Source of the DNA: Proteus vulgaris
GTDB lineage: Bacteria; Pseudomonadota; Gammaproteobacteria; Enterobacterales; Enterobacteriaceae
Direction: 5' to 3'
Assembly: GCA_901472505.1 (NCBI GenBank)
Contig: LR590468.1
Location: 1,426,001-1,490,000 of the forward strand
DNA: 64,000 nt
Shown here piece by piece: positions 21,860 through 32,167 of the stretch (positions are counted from its first letter, which is position 1; each line of letters starts with the position of its first letter). The position numbers and the translations under genes were made by a program. Below the pieces are notes generated by a model. That model was not told the DNA's origin and made no database searches. It saw only the letters and a program-made list of their open reading frames with translations.

Positions 21860-22402
21860 ATGCCAACCTCATTCAATATTGTCAACAATAAAGCTCTGCA
21901 ATTTCTCAAAACACATCCTTCTACTGCAAATTACCATATAAAAACGCTTGGTCAGTTTTTTACTTATCTTAAAGATTCCATTCTTTCATTATTTAACACC
22001 AACCATAAATTTGCATATTTAGGTAATAAATCAGTCGCTGAATTTAATCTAGAACATATGCAAAAAGATCTAAATACTTTTTTGGCGAATCCACACTTAA
22101 ACCAGCCCCAAAACAAAGACAAATCGGATGCTCTTCAATATTCATTTGATTACTTACAAAACCAGATTCGCATCACACCTAATTTTTATGATATTTATCG
22201 TTCAGGAAGTCTAGAACCTAATGAATTGATTTCCCAATTAATTAATTACAATAATAAATTAAAAAACAAGGATCTAAATAATACAGAAAAACAGTATTTT
22301 CAAACGACGATAAATATATTAGAAGAAGTAAGAAACCAATTAGATAAATTTCCAAACTCACAGAATTTGATAAACAAAATATCTTATCTCATTAATAAGT
22401 AG
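21860..22402 (+). CDS. Hypothetical protein between xanP and yicH
   Basis: This protein of 180 residues is not recognised. The start at MPTSFNIVNNKALQF is chosen because AAGGAAAAGAG lies directly upstream; an ATG six codons earlier has no such site. It is very rich in Asn, Lys, Ile, Leu and Gln, with no signal peptide, no clear membrane helix and no cysteines in the visible segments. It looks all-helical, with tracts such as LINYNNKLKNKDLNNTEK. Its A+T content is higher than in the conserved genes on both sides, and E. coli has no gene here, so it may have been acquired. A terminator precedes it, so it probably has its own promoter. Confidence 0.65.
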   Translation: MPTSFNIVNNKALQFLKTHPSTANYHIKTLGQFFTYLKDSILSLFNTNHKFAYLGNKSVAEFNLEHMQKDLNTFLANPHLNQPQNKDKSDALQYSFDYLQNQIRITPNFYDIYRSGSLEPNELISQLINYNNKLKNKDLNNTEKQYFQTTINILEEVRNQLDKFPNSQNLINKISYLINK

Positions 22403-22505
22403 GTTAAGACTCTTTGATTTATTAGATGAAAGCTTGAGCATCGCTCAGTTTTCAGGCATAACTGTATAATGTTTTGATGGAGTATAAAACTACGGGAGAA
22501 GGGTT

Positions 22506-24182
22506 ATGCGCTGGTTGATGAAAAGTTTGGTATCTCTGATACTTATCGTGATTTTATTTATTATTATAATTTATGCTTTCATCCAAACTCAGTGGGGCGC
22601 ACAAAAAACAAGCGAATGGCTAACACAATATACTGACTATGATATTCGCTTCTCCGGCATTGAGCATGACCTTGCGCAACCAGAACAAATTATTGTTTAT
22701 GACCTTTTCGTTAATCCTAAACAAGACAAAACAACCGTATCTGCAAAATCAGCGCAAATTCGATTTGATTGGCAATTTTTTACCGCGCCTTCTCACCTTC
22801 AAAAAATCACATTAGAAAATGGCAATATTGAATTTACTAATAAAACCACTTCGATGCCGTTAAGTGCTGATATTCTGCAATTTAAAAATATGGCGTTAAA
22901 CGGTACTCAAACCAATTTTTCTTTTGAAGCCCAAAAAGTCACTGGTGGTATTACGCCTTGGGTACCAACCTCAACAGATTTTATTGGCGCTGGTCATTTC
23001 CAATTTTCTATTGCTAATGGCATGATAAATAATAATGAATTCAGTAACTTTATCATTTCTGGTCAATATCAACCCAATCATATTCAAATAGAAAAATTGG
23101 GAACGCGTTTACTCAATGGTTCACTATCATTAAGTGGTCAGTATCAAGATAATCAATGGAAACTTGATGACGTCTATATGAACGGCTTACGCTGGCAATC
23201 GTCTCAAACCTTCAGTGATTTAATGCAATCAATTTCTGAATATCCTCGTATTAGCATAAGAGCACTTAATATTGTTGATTTTACGGCAGAAGGAAAACAA
23301 TGGGCTGTGAGTGGCTTTGATGGGCAATTCTCTCAATTTAACTGGGGTAAAAACCTTGCATTCACAACAGGTGAACTCAACGCAAATGACATTGTTTTTC
23401 AAGATGAACATTTCACTGATCTTATCGCAAAACTGAATCAACAAAATAATCAGCTCAATCTCGATAACCTTAGTTTACGTTATGAAAAAGGCCTAATTAA
23501 ACTTGCTGGTAATTGGAATAAAGACAATAAAACCATTTCTATTCACGAAGCGACGCTTTCAGGCCTTTTATATACCCTTCCTGAAAATTGGCTCGTTTTT
23601 CTAGCTAAACCAATTGACGACAGCTATGATATTAAAAATATAACTATCGAACAGTTATCCATAAACCAATCAATTTTAATTGATATCACACCAGAATTTC
23701 CTTTCCAATTCACAGGATTAACAGGAAAACTGCAAAATTTAATAATTGCAAAAGAAGGTGAATGGGGATTATGGCAAGGCTCAGCAAGATTAAATGCAGA
23801 TAGTGGAACATTAAATCGTATTGAATTACGTCGCCCTGATTTAAACATTGTCACTCAGCAGGATAACGCAATTGTTGAGCAATATTCGGCCTTTATTGGT
23901 GATGGCATTGTGCGAGGCTCAGCGGGTTTAGTGCAATCTAGCCAACAACGCCAATTCTCACTGATTGCTAATGGACTGAATGTCCCATTATCAACACCAT
24001 ATACATTAGGTTTAAAAACAACCTACTCTGACGAAATAGGTCAATTTACACTAAAATTGAAAGGTGATTTACGTGCAAACTCCGTGGTATCAACACTTAA
24101 TGGTACATTAACTGGAAGTAACGGTGAGCAACAAATACTCAACTCAGTAATACAAAACGGCGAAATAATTAATCACCTATAA
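22506..24182 (+). CDS. yicH: AsmA-family envelope protein YicH
   Basis: This 558-residue protein has one N-terminal membrane anchor (about residues 5-27, VSLILIVILFIIIIYAFI) and a long periplasmic beta-rich domain. The segment QTQWGAQKTSEWLTQ directly after the anchor and the repetitive beta-strand layout belong to the AsmA-like family, whose larger members bridge the envelope and help move phospholipid. The role of YicH itself is not settled. Start ATG at 22506 has GGGAGAAGG upstream. The location next to xanP agrees with E. coli yicH (569 residues). Confidence 0.88.
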   Translation: MRWLMKSLVSLILIVILFIIIIYAFIQTQWGAQKTSEWLTQYTDYDIRFSGIEHDLAQPEQIIVYDLFVNPKQDKTTVSAKSAQIRFDWQFFTAPSHLQKITLENGNIEFTNKTTSMPLSADILQFKNMALNGTQTNFSFEAQKVTGGITPWVPTSTDFIGAGHFQFSIANGMINNNEFSNFIISGQYQPNHIQIEKLGTRLLNGSLSLSGQYQDNQWKLDDVYMNGLRWQSSQTFSDLMQSISEYPRISIRALNIVDFTAEGKQWAVSGFDGQFSQFNWGKNLAFTTGELNANDIVFQDEHFTDLIAKLNQQNNQLNLDNLSLRYEKGLIKLAGNWNKDNKTISIHEATLSGLLYTLPENWLVFLAKPIDDSYDIKNITIEQLSINQSILIDITPEFPFQFTGLTGKLQNLIIAKEGEWGLWQGSARLNADSGTLNRIELRRPDLNIVTQQDNAIVEQYSAFIGDGIVRGSAGLVQSSQQRQFSLIANGLNVPLSTPYTLGLKTTYSDEIGQFTLKLKGDLRANSVVSTLNGTLTGSNGEQQILNSVIQNGEIINHL

Positions 24183-24269
24183 TCTTGATCTTTCGCAGGA
24201 GCACGGATTGCTCCCTTAATAAAAAGCGTTACAATGCGTCATTACCCTTTTCTTTATTGTGGAGTTTTC

Positions 24270-24509
24270 ATGTCTGACGAAGATTTTTCCCCTGAAAAAA
24301 TATCTTTAAATACGTTTCAACAATCTCCTTTAACTGCACTTGAAGATAACAGCACACTGCTTGTGTGTGATGACCACGAAACTCCATTGTTCTATTGCCT
24401 ATCGAAAGAAGACTATGACACTTTAATTGAACGCGTTATGAATGCCGAACTTGCTGCGATTGTGCTTGAACGTCGTCAAAATAAATTAGATGAGTTGAAT
24501 TTAGGCTAG
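24270..24509 (+). CDS. Orphan Phd/YefM- or StbD-like antitoxin
   Basis: This 79-residue protein has the layout of Phd/YefM-type antitoxins: a short helix and strand with SPLTALEDNSTLLV, the hallmark strand with an exposed loop (DDHETPLFYCLSKEDYDTLIE), then a helix ending in ELAAIVLERR. The start MSDEDFSPEKIS at 24270 has GGAG five bases upstream. Known relatives bind their own promoter and neutralise a RelE/ParE- or Doc-like toxin made by the next gene. Here the next feature is a terminator followed by rluF on the other strand, so no toxin gene is present. Family assignment is by pattern only. Confidence 0.6.
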   Translation: MSDEDFSPEKISLNTFQQSPLTALEDNSTLLVCDDHETPLFYCLSKEDYDTLIERVMNAELAAIVLERRQNKLDELNLG

Positions 24510-24536
24510 TATTATCGATGCATAAATAGAGCAAAC

Positions 24537-24563
24537 AAAAAACACCCTTTCAGGTGTTTTTTT
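24537..24563. terminator. Terminator between the antitoxin-like gene and rluF
   Basis: AAAAACACC pairs with GGTGTTTTT around CTTTCA, with a T-rich tail on the plus strand and T residues on the minus strand too. It can end both converging transcripts. Confidence 0.85.
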
Positions 24564-24590
24564 GTTTTTCTCGCATCTACAAAGATGAAA

Positions 24591-25472
24591 TTAACGCTTT
24601 TTCTTTTTTCGGCCTGGCTGAACAAAGCGCTTACGTGCATTATTTTCTGATTCTTTGTTTTTTGTTTCAGGAATATAAATACCCAGCGCTTTTGCATTAC
24701 TACTGATTTGTTTTTTCGGTTTATTCTGCTTAGCTTTTGGTGGTGCTTCAGACGTTGATTTCTCAATCGCTTCAAATAAAGTGATCAGTTCGTCATCGGT
24801 CAGATCACGCCATTCACCAACCGGTAATCCTGATAAACTCACATTCATAATACGAACGCGTTCAAGCTTAGTGACTTCATAACCAAAATATTCGCACATA
24901 CGACGAATTTGGCGATTTAAACCTTGAACTAAGGTAATACGAAACACCATTGGCGCCTCTTTTTTCACCTTACATTTCTTCGTTTTTTGCCCCATGATAG
25001 GTACGCCAGCACCCATTCCATGAATAAATTCATCTGTAATCGGTTTATTTACTGTCACAAGGTACTCTTTTTCATGAGAGTTACCTGCACGTAAGATTTT
25101 ATTGACTAAATCACCATGGTTAGTCAATAAAATTAGCCCTTGAGAATCTTTATCTAAGCGCCCAATAGGAAAAACTCGGGTACTGTGGTTAACATAGTCA
25201 ACAATATTATCTTTTTCGCCATCATCTGTAGTACTCACAATACCCACAGGTTTATTCAGCGCGATTAAAACAAGCTCAGAGTTATCCTGTGCTTCAATTA
25301 ATCGACCATTGACTTTGACTTCATCGCCAGCAAATACTTGTGAGCCAATACCGGCTCGTTTACCATTAATAAGGACAAGTCCTTGCTCAATATAACGGTC
25401 AGCTTCTCGACGTGAGCAGATCCCGCTTTCACTGATATATTTATTAAGACGAGTAGATAAATTGGTGTCCAT
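24591..25472 (-). CDS. rluF: 23S rRNA pseudouridine(2604) synthase RluF
   Basis: This 293-residue enzyme makes pseudouridine 2604 in 23S rRNA and can act on tRNA-Tyr. It has an N-terminal S4 RNA-binding domain ([21 protein letters not shown], cut here to its core [10 protein letters not shown]) and an RsuA-type catalytic domain with the aspartate in [15 protein letters not shown] and the motif [18 protein letters not shown]. The tail is long, basic and low in complexity, as in E. coli RluF (290). The start at 25472 (MDTNLST) has GGAGGG upstream and is preferred to an in-frame ATG eleven codons earlier. Confidence 0.94.
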   Translation of the reverse strand: MDTNLSTRLNKYISESGICSRREADRYIEQGLVLINGKRAGIGSQVFAGDEVKVNGRLIEAQDNSELVLIALNKPVGIVSTTDDGEKDNIVDYVNHSTRVFPIGRLDKDSQGLILLTNHGDLVNKILRAGNSHEKEYLVTVNKPITDEFIHGMGAGVPIMGQKTKKCKVKKEAPMVFRITLVQGLNRQIRRMCEYFGYEVTKLERVRIMNVSLSGLPVGEWRDLTDDELITLFEAIEKSTSEAPPKAKQNKPKKQISSNAKALGIYIPETKNKESENNARKRFVQPGRKKKKR

Positions 25473-25642
25473 GCTTCCCTCCGTAAACTGCGAAATATAC
25501 ATCAATTGGATAGCGATAGAAACTCTATAAAATAAGCATTAAAGCACAGTCTTTTATCTCTCTACCTGAATGTCAAAAAAACAATAGAAAAGGAGTATTA
25601 ACTTATTAAAAAATTTATTTCAATAAGTTAATATCATGATAT

Positions 25643-26557
25643 TTAGCACTGTTCTTTTTGTGAAGGTAACACAATATAAGTCCCGCTAAAGACAGCACCT
25701 ACACCTTCATCACCACAAATATCAACGTCTAGTTTAATACGCGCTTTACTCCCTTTCGCTAATCGTCCTAAATCTCCACTCAAATTTTCCATATCAGCAA
25801 CAGCGGCAGGACGTCCAGAAACAGGTTTTCGATAGCGAATATGAGCATCCACTAACACAATATCACCTTGTAATTTGTGCTCTTGCATTAATAACCAAAT
25901 CAATCCCCAACCTGTTAAGGTAGCAAGTGAAAATTGACTACCTGCAAAAATAGTGTGATGAGGATTTTGATTTCCAGCTTCGGGAATAGTGGTATAAAAA
26001 CGTGTTCCCGTGTATTGAGTAATACGTAATCCCATTTTTTCACTTAAAGGGATATGTTGGTGCCACTGTTTTTGTAATTCAGCACACCAGTCTGGTCGAT
26101 GAAGAATATCATCTAAAGACTCAATACTTTTTTTCATAAAGAAGTGTTTAATGGGTGTGGTTTGTGGGCCTGTAACTAGACCACAGTTTTCATAACCTAA
26201 CTTCTCAAAAAAGTTGACAGACTCTTCTCTTGCACTACACACTATCCGTTTTATACCTTCTTGACGAGCCAATGACTCTAATGCCATTGCAACAAGAGTT
26301 CCTAAGCCTTTACCTTGTGCATCTGTACGTACCGCCATAAAGCGGATAGCACCTTCATTATCCGCATTAATATAAAGTCGCCCAATTGCAACAGGTTGCC
26401 CGGTTTCATCGACAACCATTTGATGATGAGCAAGGGTATCATAACCGTCTTTTTCAGAGCCTTCAGGTTGATGTAGAGGTTTACGAAGCATTTCCCAGCG
26501 AAAAGCATAATAAGCATCGAATTCCGCCTCTGTTTTTGGGGTTCGTAAATGGTACAT
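25643..26557 (-). CDS. fabY: FabY/YiiD: GNAT domain fused to a hot-dog thioesterase-like domain
   Basis: This 304-residue two-domain protein has an N-terminal GNAT domain (about 1-140, with acetyl-CoA motif [15 protein letters not shown]) and a C-terminal hot-dog domain (about 160-300, with [21 protein letters not shown] and an [12 protein letters not shown] strand). This is the architecture of E. coli YiiD, renamed FabY and reported to feed initiation of fatty acid synthesis through malonyl-ACP decarboxylation. The reaction here is by homology. AGGAGC precedes the ATG. Gene order fabY-dtd-yihX agrees with E. coli except that yihY is missing. Confidence 0.88.
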   Translation of the reverse strand: MYHLRTPKTEAEFDAYYAFRWEMLRKPLHQPEGSEKDGYDTLAHHQMVVDETGQPVAIGRLYINADNEGAIRFMAVRTDAQGKGLGTLVAMALESLARQEGIKRIVCSAREESVNFFEKLGYENCGLVTGPQTTPIKHFFMKKSIESLDDILHRPDWCAELQKQWHQHIPLSEKMGLRITQYTGTRFYTTIPEAGNQNPHHTIFAGSQFSLATLTGWGLIWLLMQEHKLQGDIVLVDAHIRYRKPVSGRPAAVADMENLSGDLGRLAKGSKARIKLDVDICGDEGVGAVFSGTYIVLPSQKEQC

Positions 26558-26593
26558 ATCTGAGCTCCTCTTAACATCACTGACTATTTAACA

Positions 26594-27031
26594 CTACACC
26601 TGTAACCAGAATGTGACAGGTCCGTCATTAGTCAGTGTGATTTGCATATCAGCAGCAAATTGGCCTGTTTGTGTTTCTAAACCTTGTTGCTGACATTGTT
26701 CAATAAAGTAGTGATAGAGATTTTTCGCTAATTCTGGAGAAGCACCATTCGAAAATCCTGGGCGCATACCTTTTTGTGTTTCTGCAGCAAGTGTAAATTG
26801 AGAAACAACGAGCAAACTTCCCCCAGCTTGTTTCACATTCAGGTTCATTTTGTCGTCTTCATCACTGAATATGCGATAACCACAGACTTTTTCACATAAC
26901 CTTTTCGCTTTTTGTTCGTTATCGTCTTTCTCTACACCTAATAGAACTAATAAGCCTTGATTAATAGCGCCGACTGTTCCACCAGCAATATCCACTTTTG
27001 CTTGTGTTACTCGTTGAATTAACGCGATCAT
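26594..27031 (-). CDS. dtd: D-aminoacyl-tRNA deacylase
   Basis: This 145-residue cytosolic enzyme removes D-amino acids and mischarged glycine from tRNA. The two catalytic signatures are present: [17 protein letters not shown] (SQxxL motif) and the cross-subunit NDGPVTFW (Gly-cisPro). Start [13 protein letters not shown] at 27031 has GGAGAGT upstream and gives exactly the E. coli length. It lies between fabY and yihX, all on the same strand, with short gaps, so they are probably co-transcribed. Confidence 0.96.
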   Translation of the reverse strand: MIALIQRVTQAKVDIAGGTVGAINQGLLVLLGVEKDDNEQKAKRLCEKVCGYRIFSDEDDKMNLNVKQAGGSLLVVSQFTLAAETQKGMRPGFSNGASPELAKNLYHYFIEQCQQQGLETQTGQFAADMQITLTNDGPVTFWLQV

Positions 27032-27098
27032 ACTCTCTCCGAAATAAATCAATAAAAAAGGATAACAAATTCAATTCATTGTTATCCTTACGATAGCA

Positions 27099-27716
27099 TT
27101 ATTCTTCTACTGGGAGAGTAAAATCGTAATCTTTGAAATACTCGATAATGGTATTTTTATCAATTACGTGTACTGCATTCATGCCAACCGAAAGAGCGGC
27201 ATCAACATTAATTTGTAGATCATCAAAAAAAACAGCATTTTGTGCTTCAACATCTTCAGATTCTAAAACATACTTAAAGAGTTCAGGATCTGGTTTTCTC
27301 ATACCAAGATCTTGCGACAAATAGAGAAAGTCAGCAGAAGCCGCAATTTCAGGATAGTGTTCAGGCCAGTAATCTTGATGCAAGCGATTCGTATTTGATA
27401 ACACCACAACCCGATGCCCTTGCTCTCTTAATTTATTCATTATATCAATGACTTCAGGTCGTACTGCGATAAAAATAGCCTGCCATCCTTCAGCGAATTG
27501 CTCAAAGCTTAAGCTCATGCCAAGTTCTGAGTTAATTTCTTCAGCAAATTCGATATCTGTAATATTACCGCGTTCATGTAATTTAAAAACTTCGCCTGCT
27601 GTAAAGTTCTTTTTTATGCTTGCAAGTGGAACACCGCTAAGCTTACTCCATACTGCGAATACTCGGTTAAAATCGATATCAATAATCACATTACCCATAT
27701 CAAAGATATAAAGCAT
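27099..27716 (-). CDS. yihX: HAD-like alpha-D-glucose-1-phosphate phosphatase YihX
   Basis: This 205-residue cytosolic HAD hydrolase has the nucleophile motif FDMGNVIIDIDF at residues 5-16, motif II VVVLSNTNR, and motifs III/IV around LGMRKPDPELF and FFDDLQINVDAA. E. coli YihX dephosphorylates glucose-1-phosphate, and the two sequences align closely along their length. The start at 27716 follows GGAGAGGATTT. First gene of the yihX-dtd-fabY group. Confidence 0.93.
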   Translation of the reverse strand: MLYIFDMGNVIIDIDFNRVFAVWSKLSGVPLASIKKNFTAGEVFKLHERGNITDIEFAEEINSELGMSLSFEQFAEGWQAIFIAVRPEVIDIMNKLREQGHRVVVLSNTNRLHQDYWPEHYPEIAASADFLYLSQDLGMRKPDPELFKYVLESEDVEAQNAVFFDDLQINVDAALSVGMNAVHVIDKNTIIEYFKDYDFTLPVEE

Positions 27717-27854
27717 AAATCCTCTCCATAATAGAAAACTCATTTTACTTTAATCATAAATCGCTTTACTGAACAGGCTTAAACGTTAAAAAAGTACAAT
27801 AATCACACTTAATTTTTAAGCAATCCCAAAAACCTGAATAATAGAGTAGGAAAA

Positions 27855-28004
27855 ATGGTACTAAGCGTAGAAATATTTAAATATGAAATGGATTTAGGGA
27901 AACTTGAAGTGATTAGTACACTTAGTCATTATCTTTTTTTCGCATTAGATAAACTAAGCCACTTATTTTCAAGTGATAAAGAAGTTAGGTTTTTAGCTAT
28001 CTAA
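27855..28004 (+). CDS. Possible 49-residue small protein
   Basis: An ATG with AGGAAAA upstream opens a frame of 49 codons (MVLSVEIFKYEMDLG to EVRFLAI). The product would be weakly amphipathic, with one hydrophobic stretch HYLFFALDKLSHLF. No homologue comes to mind and the surrounding DNA is AT-rich, so this may be chance. Confidence 0.25.
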   Translation: MVLSVEIFKYEMDLGKLEVISTLSHYLFFALDKLSHLFSSDKEVRFLAI

Positions 28005-28199
28005 TTTAAGGACAATCACCGTCAATTTCAGTGCATCAATCAACATAAAATATACAGCAACCCACGAATAAACATTAAAAAAATACAATATGTTAAAAAG
28101 ATACCAATAAGTAAAAGAAACTCTCAAAACATCAGTAACAAGCTAAACAGTACTTTAGTTGTAAAAATAAACCGAGGGATAAACGATAAGCAGGAAAAA

Positions 28200-28237
28200 G
28201 AGAAAAACTTATGCGGTGACAAATTACCCACCGCATT
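28200..28237 (-). terminator. Likely typA terminator
   Basis: ATGCGGTG at 28211-28218 pairs with CACCGCAT at 28229-28236. On the minus strand the stem is followed by AAGTTTTTCTC, about 170 bases past the typA stop. The nearer hairpin at 28363-28380 lacks a U tract and may only protect the 3' end. Confidence 0.5.
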
Positions 28238-28406
28238 CGTCTTATATATAAACTCTAAATAATTTAAATCACAGATAGGTGAGGAACATCGATAAACTAT
28301 GTTGTTCGCTAGATGAACGTAGCCAACACTCCAGTAACTTAAAATATGACGAGTATAAACTCAGGGCGCTGACGCGCCCTAAGAATTAGGTTATCAGAAT
28401 AACGAA

Positions 28407-30224
28407 TTAGTCTTTGCTACGGTAAGCACGACGACGATCATTTTCTGACAGATAACGCTTACGCAGACGGATAGACTGCGGAGTGACTTCAACTAACTCA
28501 TCGTCATCAATAAATTCTAATGCTTGTTCTAACGTTTGCTTTATATGTGGCGTCAGCGTTGTTGCTTCATCCGTACCAGAAGCACGCATGTTAGTCAGCT
28601 TTTTACCCGTTAAGCAGTTTACTGTTAAGTCATTAGAACGAGTATGAATACCAATCACTTGGCCTTCATAAACTTCTGCACCATGAGTTACAAATAATTT
28701 ACCGCGGTCTTGTAAACTATACAGTGCGTAAGCAACAGCTTTACCTTGGCCATTAGAGATCATCACACCGTTATTACGGCGACCGATTTCGCCTGGACGA
28801 ACATCGTCATAATGACTGAATGTTGCATACAGTAAACCAGTACCTGATGTCATGGTCATAAATTCAGTACGGAAACCAATCAGGCCACGGCTAGGAATAA
28901 TGTAGTCTAAACGTACACGTCCTTTACCATCTGGTTGCATATCACGCATTTCACCTTTACGTTCACCCATCGCTTGCATCACATCACCTTGGTGTTGTTC
29001 TTCAATGTCGATAGTGACTTGTTCGAAAGGCTCTTGTTTACGACCGTCGATATCACGGAAGATAACTTTAGGACGAGATACCCCTAATTCGTAACCTTCA
29101 CGACGCATATTTTCAATCAGAACTGACAGGTGAAGCTCACCACGACCTGATACACGGAATGCATCTGGATCTTCAGTTTCTTCTACACGTAATGCAACGT
29201 TATGGACTAACTCTTTTTTCAGACGATCTAAAATCTGACGAGAAGTCACGAATTTACCTTCACGTCCACAGAAAGGTGAAGTATTAACACAGAAATACAT
29301 GCTAACAGTTGGTTCATCAACGGCTAATGCAGGTAGCGCTTCAACAGCACCCACTTCACAAATCGTATCAGAGATATTCAGTTCACCTAAACCTGTGATT
29401 GCGATGATATCGCCAGCTTCAGCAACATCAACTTCGATACGTTCTAAACCTAAATGACCTAAAACTTTACCGACTTTGCCGTTACGGGTATTACCTTCGC
29501 TGTCAATGATAGTCACTTGTTGGTTAGGTTTAACCTTACCACGCTTAATACGACCAATACCGATAACACCTAGGTAGTTGTTGTAGTCCAACTGAGAAAT
29601 TTGCATCTGGAATGTACCTTCCAGATCCACTTTTGGTGGCTCTACATATTTGACAATAGCTTCATATAACGGGGTCATATCTTCAGCCATGTCATTGTAA
29701 TCTGTTCCCGCAATACCATTTAATGCAGATGCATAGATAATTGGGAAATCAAGTTGTTCGTCAGTTGCACCTAAGTTTACGAACAGGTCAAATACCTGAT
29801 CAACAACCCAGTCTGGACGCGCACCAGGGCGGTCAACTTTATTGATAACAACAATTGGTTTTAAATTGTTAGCAAACGCTTTTTGTGTCACAAAACGCGT
29901 TTGTGGCATTGGGCCATCCATCGCGTCAACCAGCAATAGAACGCTGTCTACCATAGACATAACGCGTTCTACCTCACCACCGAAGTCGGCGTGTCCTGGG
30001 GTATCTACGATATTAATACGATAGTCATTCCATTTAATCGCTGTATTTTTCGCAAGAATAGTAATTCCGCGCTCTCTTTCGAGATCATTTGAGTCCATCA
30101 CGCGCTCAGCTACGGTTTCACGTTCACCGAACGTACCAGATTGCTGTAGTAATTTATCGACGATAGTTGTTTTACCATGGTCAACGTGGGCGATGATGGC
30201 GATATTACGCAAGTTTTCGATCAC
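28407..30224 (-). CDS. typA: Ribosome-associated GTPase TypA/BipA
   Basis: This 605-residue translational GTPase aids ribosome assembly and stress growth. G motifs are AHVDHGKTT (G1), RGITILAKN (G2), [15 protein letters not shown] (G3) and NKVDRPGAR (G4). EF-G-like domains II, III and V follow, and then the BipA-specific C-terminal domain with [23 protein letters not shown] and [13 protein letters not shown] place the start at GTG 30224, giving [15 protein letters not shown], because GAGG lies upstream and E. coli starts MIEKLRN; ATG codons further up lack a binding site. It is divergent from glnA, as in E. coli. Confidence 0.95.
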   Translation of the reverse strand: MIENLRNIAIIAHVDHGKTTIVDKLLQQSGTFGERETVAERVMDSNDLERERGITILAKNTAIKWNDYRINIVDTPGHADFGGEVERVMSMVDSVLLLVDAMDGPMPQTRFVTQKAFANNLKPIVVINKVDRPGARPDWVVDQVFDLFVNLGATDEQLDFPIIYASALNGIAGTDYNDMAEDMTPLYEAIVKYVEPPKVDLEGTFQMQISQLDYNNYLGVIGIGRIKRGKVKPNQQVTIIDSEGNTRNGKVGKVLGHLGLERIEVDVAEAGDIIAITGLGELNISDTICEVGAVEALPALAVDEPTVSMYFCVNTSPFCGREGKFVTSRQILDRLKKELVHNVALRVEETEDPDAFRVSGRGELHLSVLIENMRREGYELGVSRPKVIFRDIDGRKQEPFEQVTIDIEEQHQGDVMQAMGERKGEMRDMQPDGKGRVRLDYIIPSRGLIGFRTEFMTMTSGTGLLYATFSHYDDVRPGEIGRRNNGVMISNGQGKAVAYALYSLQDRGKLFVTHGAEVYEGQVIGIHTRSNDLTVNCLTGKKLTNMRASGTDEATTLTPHIKQTLEQALEFIDDDELVEVTPQSIRLRKRYLSENDRRRAYRSKD

Positions 30225-30334
30225 AAAATTTGCCTCAGGCATTGTAGAAATAAGCGCAGTATTGTACACGCTTTAGACGAGAGACTAAACAAGATCACAA
30301 TAATGATTGCTTAACAATATGCAATTAATTGAAT

Positions 30335-30350
30335 TGTGATCCTTTTCACG
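30335..30350 (+). promoter_or_regulatory. CRP site upstream of glnA
   Basis: TGTGA-TCCTTT-TCACG differs by one base from the CRP core TGTGA-N6-TCACA. E. coli has a very similar site for the sigma-70 promoter glnAp1 at the same place, which would link glnA to carbon supply. Confidence 0.75.
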
Positions 30351-30378
30351 CCTCAGAATTTAGTAGCATCCGTTCGAT

Positions 30379-30395
30379 TGCACCAAAATAGTGCA
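30379..30395 (+). promoter_or_regulatory. NtrC enhancer site 1 for glnA
   Basis: TGCACCAAAATAGTGCA is a dyad matching the NtrC consensus TGCACCA-N5-TGGTGCA with one mismatch. Its centre is about 142 bases upstream of the start predicted from the sigma-54 promoter, the same spacing as E. coli site 1. Confidence 0.9.
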
Positions 30396-30412
30396 ACTAA
30401 TTAGGCTTAATT

Positions 30413-30429
30413 TGCACCAAGTTTGTGCA
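30413..30429 (+). promoter_or_regulatory. NtrC enhancer site 2 for glnA
   Basis: TGCACCAAGTTTGTGCA is a second NtrC dyad, 34 bases (about three helical turns) from the first and centred at about -108. Two phased sites support cooperative binding of phosphorylated NtrC. Confidence 0.9.
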
Positions 30430-30501
30430 ATAATTAAAAAATCACAGGAGATATTCTACACTAAACTTCATCAATACAGTATATATCCCTTTTTAGATAA
30501 G

Positions 30502-30519
30502 TTGGCATGCTTTTCGCAA
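30502..30519 (+). promoter_or_regulatory. Sigma-54 promoter of glnA
   Basis: TTGGCATGCTTTTCGCAA has the GG and GC doublets at -24/-12 with ten-base spacing (consensus TGGCAC-N5-TTGCA). Transcription should begin near 30529 and give a leader of about 70 bases before glnA. Confidence 0.88.
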
Positions 30520-30601
30520 TAGAATTTAGGTGAGCAAAAAATTCACCGAAAAATGTGTAAGGCCACTGCACTCAATAAAACCATTCGCCAGGAGAGTTCC
30601 T

Positions 30602-32011
30602 ATGTCCCTTGAACATGTGTTATCCATGATTGAAGAACATAAAGTTAGATATATTGACTTACGTTTCACTGATACCCGCGGTAAAGAACAACATCTTACT
30701 ATTCCGGCTCATCAGGTTAACGACGATTTCTTTGAAGAAGGAAAAATGTTCGATGGTTCCTCTATTGGTGGCTGGAAAGGTATTAACGAATCAGACATGG
30801 TACTGATGCCAGATGCAACAACCGCAATGCTTGACCCTTTTTTCCAAGATCCAACACTGATTATTCGTTGTGATGTATTAGAGCCAGGCACTATGAAAGG
30901 TTACGACCGTGACCCACGGTCTATTTCAAAGCGTGCTGAAGATTATTTAAAATCAAGTGGTATTGCAGACACCGTATTATTTGGGCCAGAGCCAGAATTC
31001 TTCCTGTTTGATGATATTCGTTTCAAAAACGATATTTCAGGCGCTTCTTACGCTATCAATGATATTGAAGCTGCATGGAACACCAATACCAAATATGAAG
31101 ATGGCAACAAAGGTCACCGCCCTATGGTTAAAGGGGGCTATTTTCCACTGCCACCCGTTGATTCATCACAAGATATTCGTTCTACCATGTGTAATATTAT
31201 GGAAGAAATGGGCTTAGTGGTTGAAGCACATCACCATGAAGTGGCGACAGCCGGTCAAAACGAAGTCGCAACTCGCTTCAATACCATGACCAAAAAAGCA
31301 GATGAAACCCAAATTTATAAATACGTGGTACAAAACGTTGCTCATGTATTTGGTAAAACAGCGACCTTTATGCCTAAACCCTTAGTCGGTGATAATGGCT
31401 CTGGTATGCACTGCCATATGTCACTGTCTAAAAATGGTGTAAACCTGTTTGCCGGCGATAAATACGGCGGATTATCTGAAATGGCGCTGTATTACATCGG
31501 CGGTATTATCAAGCATGCTCGTGCGCTAAATGCATTTACCAACCCAACGACTAACTCCTACAAGCGCTTAGTTCCGGGTTTTGAAGCCCCTGTTATGTTG
31601 GCTTACTCTGCGCGTAACCGTTCAGCGTCCATTCGTATTCCAGTTGTGGCTAGTATGAAAGCGCGCCGTATTGAAGTGCGTTTCCCAGATCCTTTAGCAA
31701 ACCCTTATCTTGCGTTTGCTGCTCAGTTAATGGCTGGTCTTGATGGAATTATCAATAAAATTCACCCTGGTGATGCTATGGATAAAAACCTTTATGACTT
31801 ACCGCCAGAAGAAGCAAAAGAGATCCCAACTGTCGCGGGTTCATTAGAAGAGGCATTAAACGCATTAAATGCCGATCGCGAATTCTTAACTCGCGGTGAT
31901 GTATTTACTGATGATGCTATTGATGCCTATTTAGAATTATTACGTACTGACGTTCAACGTGTACGTATGGCTCCGCATCCTCTTGAATTTGAAATGTATT
32001 ACAGTGCTTAA
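30602..32011 (+). CDS. glnA: Glutamine synthetase type I
   Basis: This 469-residue subunit of the dodecameric enzyme makes glutamine from glutamate, ammonia and ATP. Visible hallmarks are [17 protein letters not shown], the metal-site segment [42 protein letters not shown], and [18 protein letters not shown]. The adenylylation tyrosine lies in [10 protein letters not shown] near residue 398. The start at [13 protein letters not shown] has GGAG upstream. Control is by the NtrC/sigma-54/CRP sites listed upstream, and glnL and glnG follow. Confidence 0.98.
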   Translation: MSLEHVLSMIEEHKVRYIDLRFTDTRGKEQHLTIPAHQVNDDFFEEGKMFDGSSIGGWKGINESDMVLMPDATTAMLDPFFQDPTLIIRCDVLEPGTMKGYDRDPRSISKRAEDYLKSSGIADTVLFGPEPEFFLFDDIRFKNDISGASYAINDIEAAWNTNTKYEDGNKGHRPMVKGGYFPLPPVDSSQDIRSTMCNIMEEMGLVVEAHHHEVATAGQNEVATRFNTMTKKADETQIYKYVVQNVAHVFGKTATFMPKPLVGDNGSGMHCHMSLSKNGVNLFAGDKYGGLSEMALYYIGGIIKHARALNAFTNPTTNSYKRLVPGFEAPVMLAYSARNRSASIRIPVVASMKARRIEVRFPDPLANPYLAFAAQLMAGLDGIINKIHPGDAMDKNLYDLPPEEAKEIPTVAGSLEEALNALNADREFLTRGDVFTDDAIDAYLELLRTDVQRVRMAPHPLEFEMYYSA

Positions 32012-32167
32012 GATGATCTTTACTGAGAAAAACTTAACCCCTGAGATGTAAAACGATTTTTTTTGCCGTGAAGCTATTTTGCCCATCTTCAGATGGGCAC
32101 TTTTCTCCCATTTAAGGAGTCCGTCTATTCACTTACGCATTGGTTCATTAATGCAATAAAGGTAAGA

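Larger units (their letters stand above)
27717..28406. other. 690-bp region between yihX and typA
   Basis: Mostly AT-rich. It holds the yihX promoter side, a possible 49-codon reading frame on the plus strand (described separately), a hairpin at 28211-28236 and a GC-rich hairpin AGGGCGC-TGAC-GCGCCCT at 28363-28380 right after typA. In the lower third, GTTC and GAAC around 28301-28316 can pair as well. No recognised RNA gene. Confidence 0.5.
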
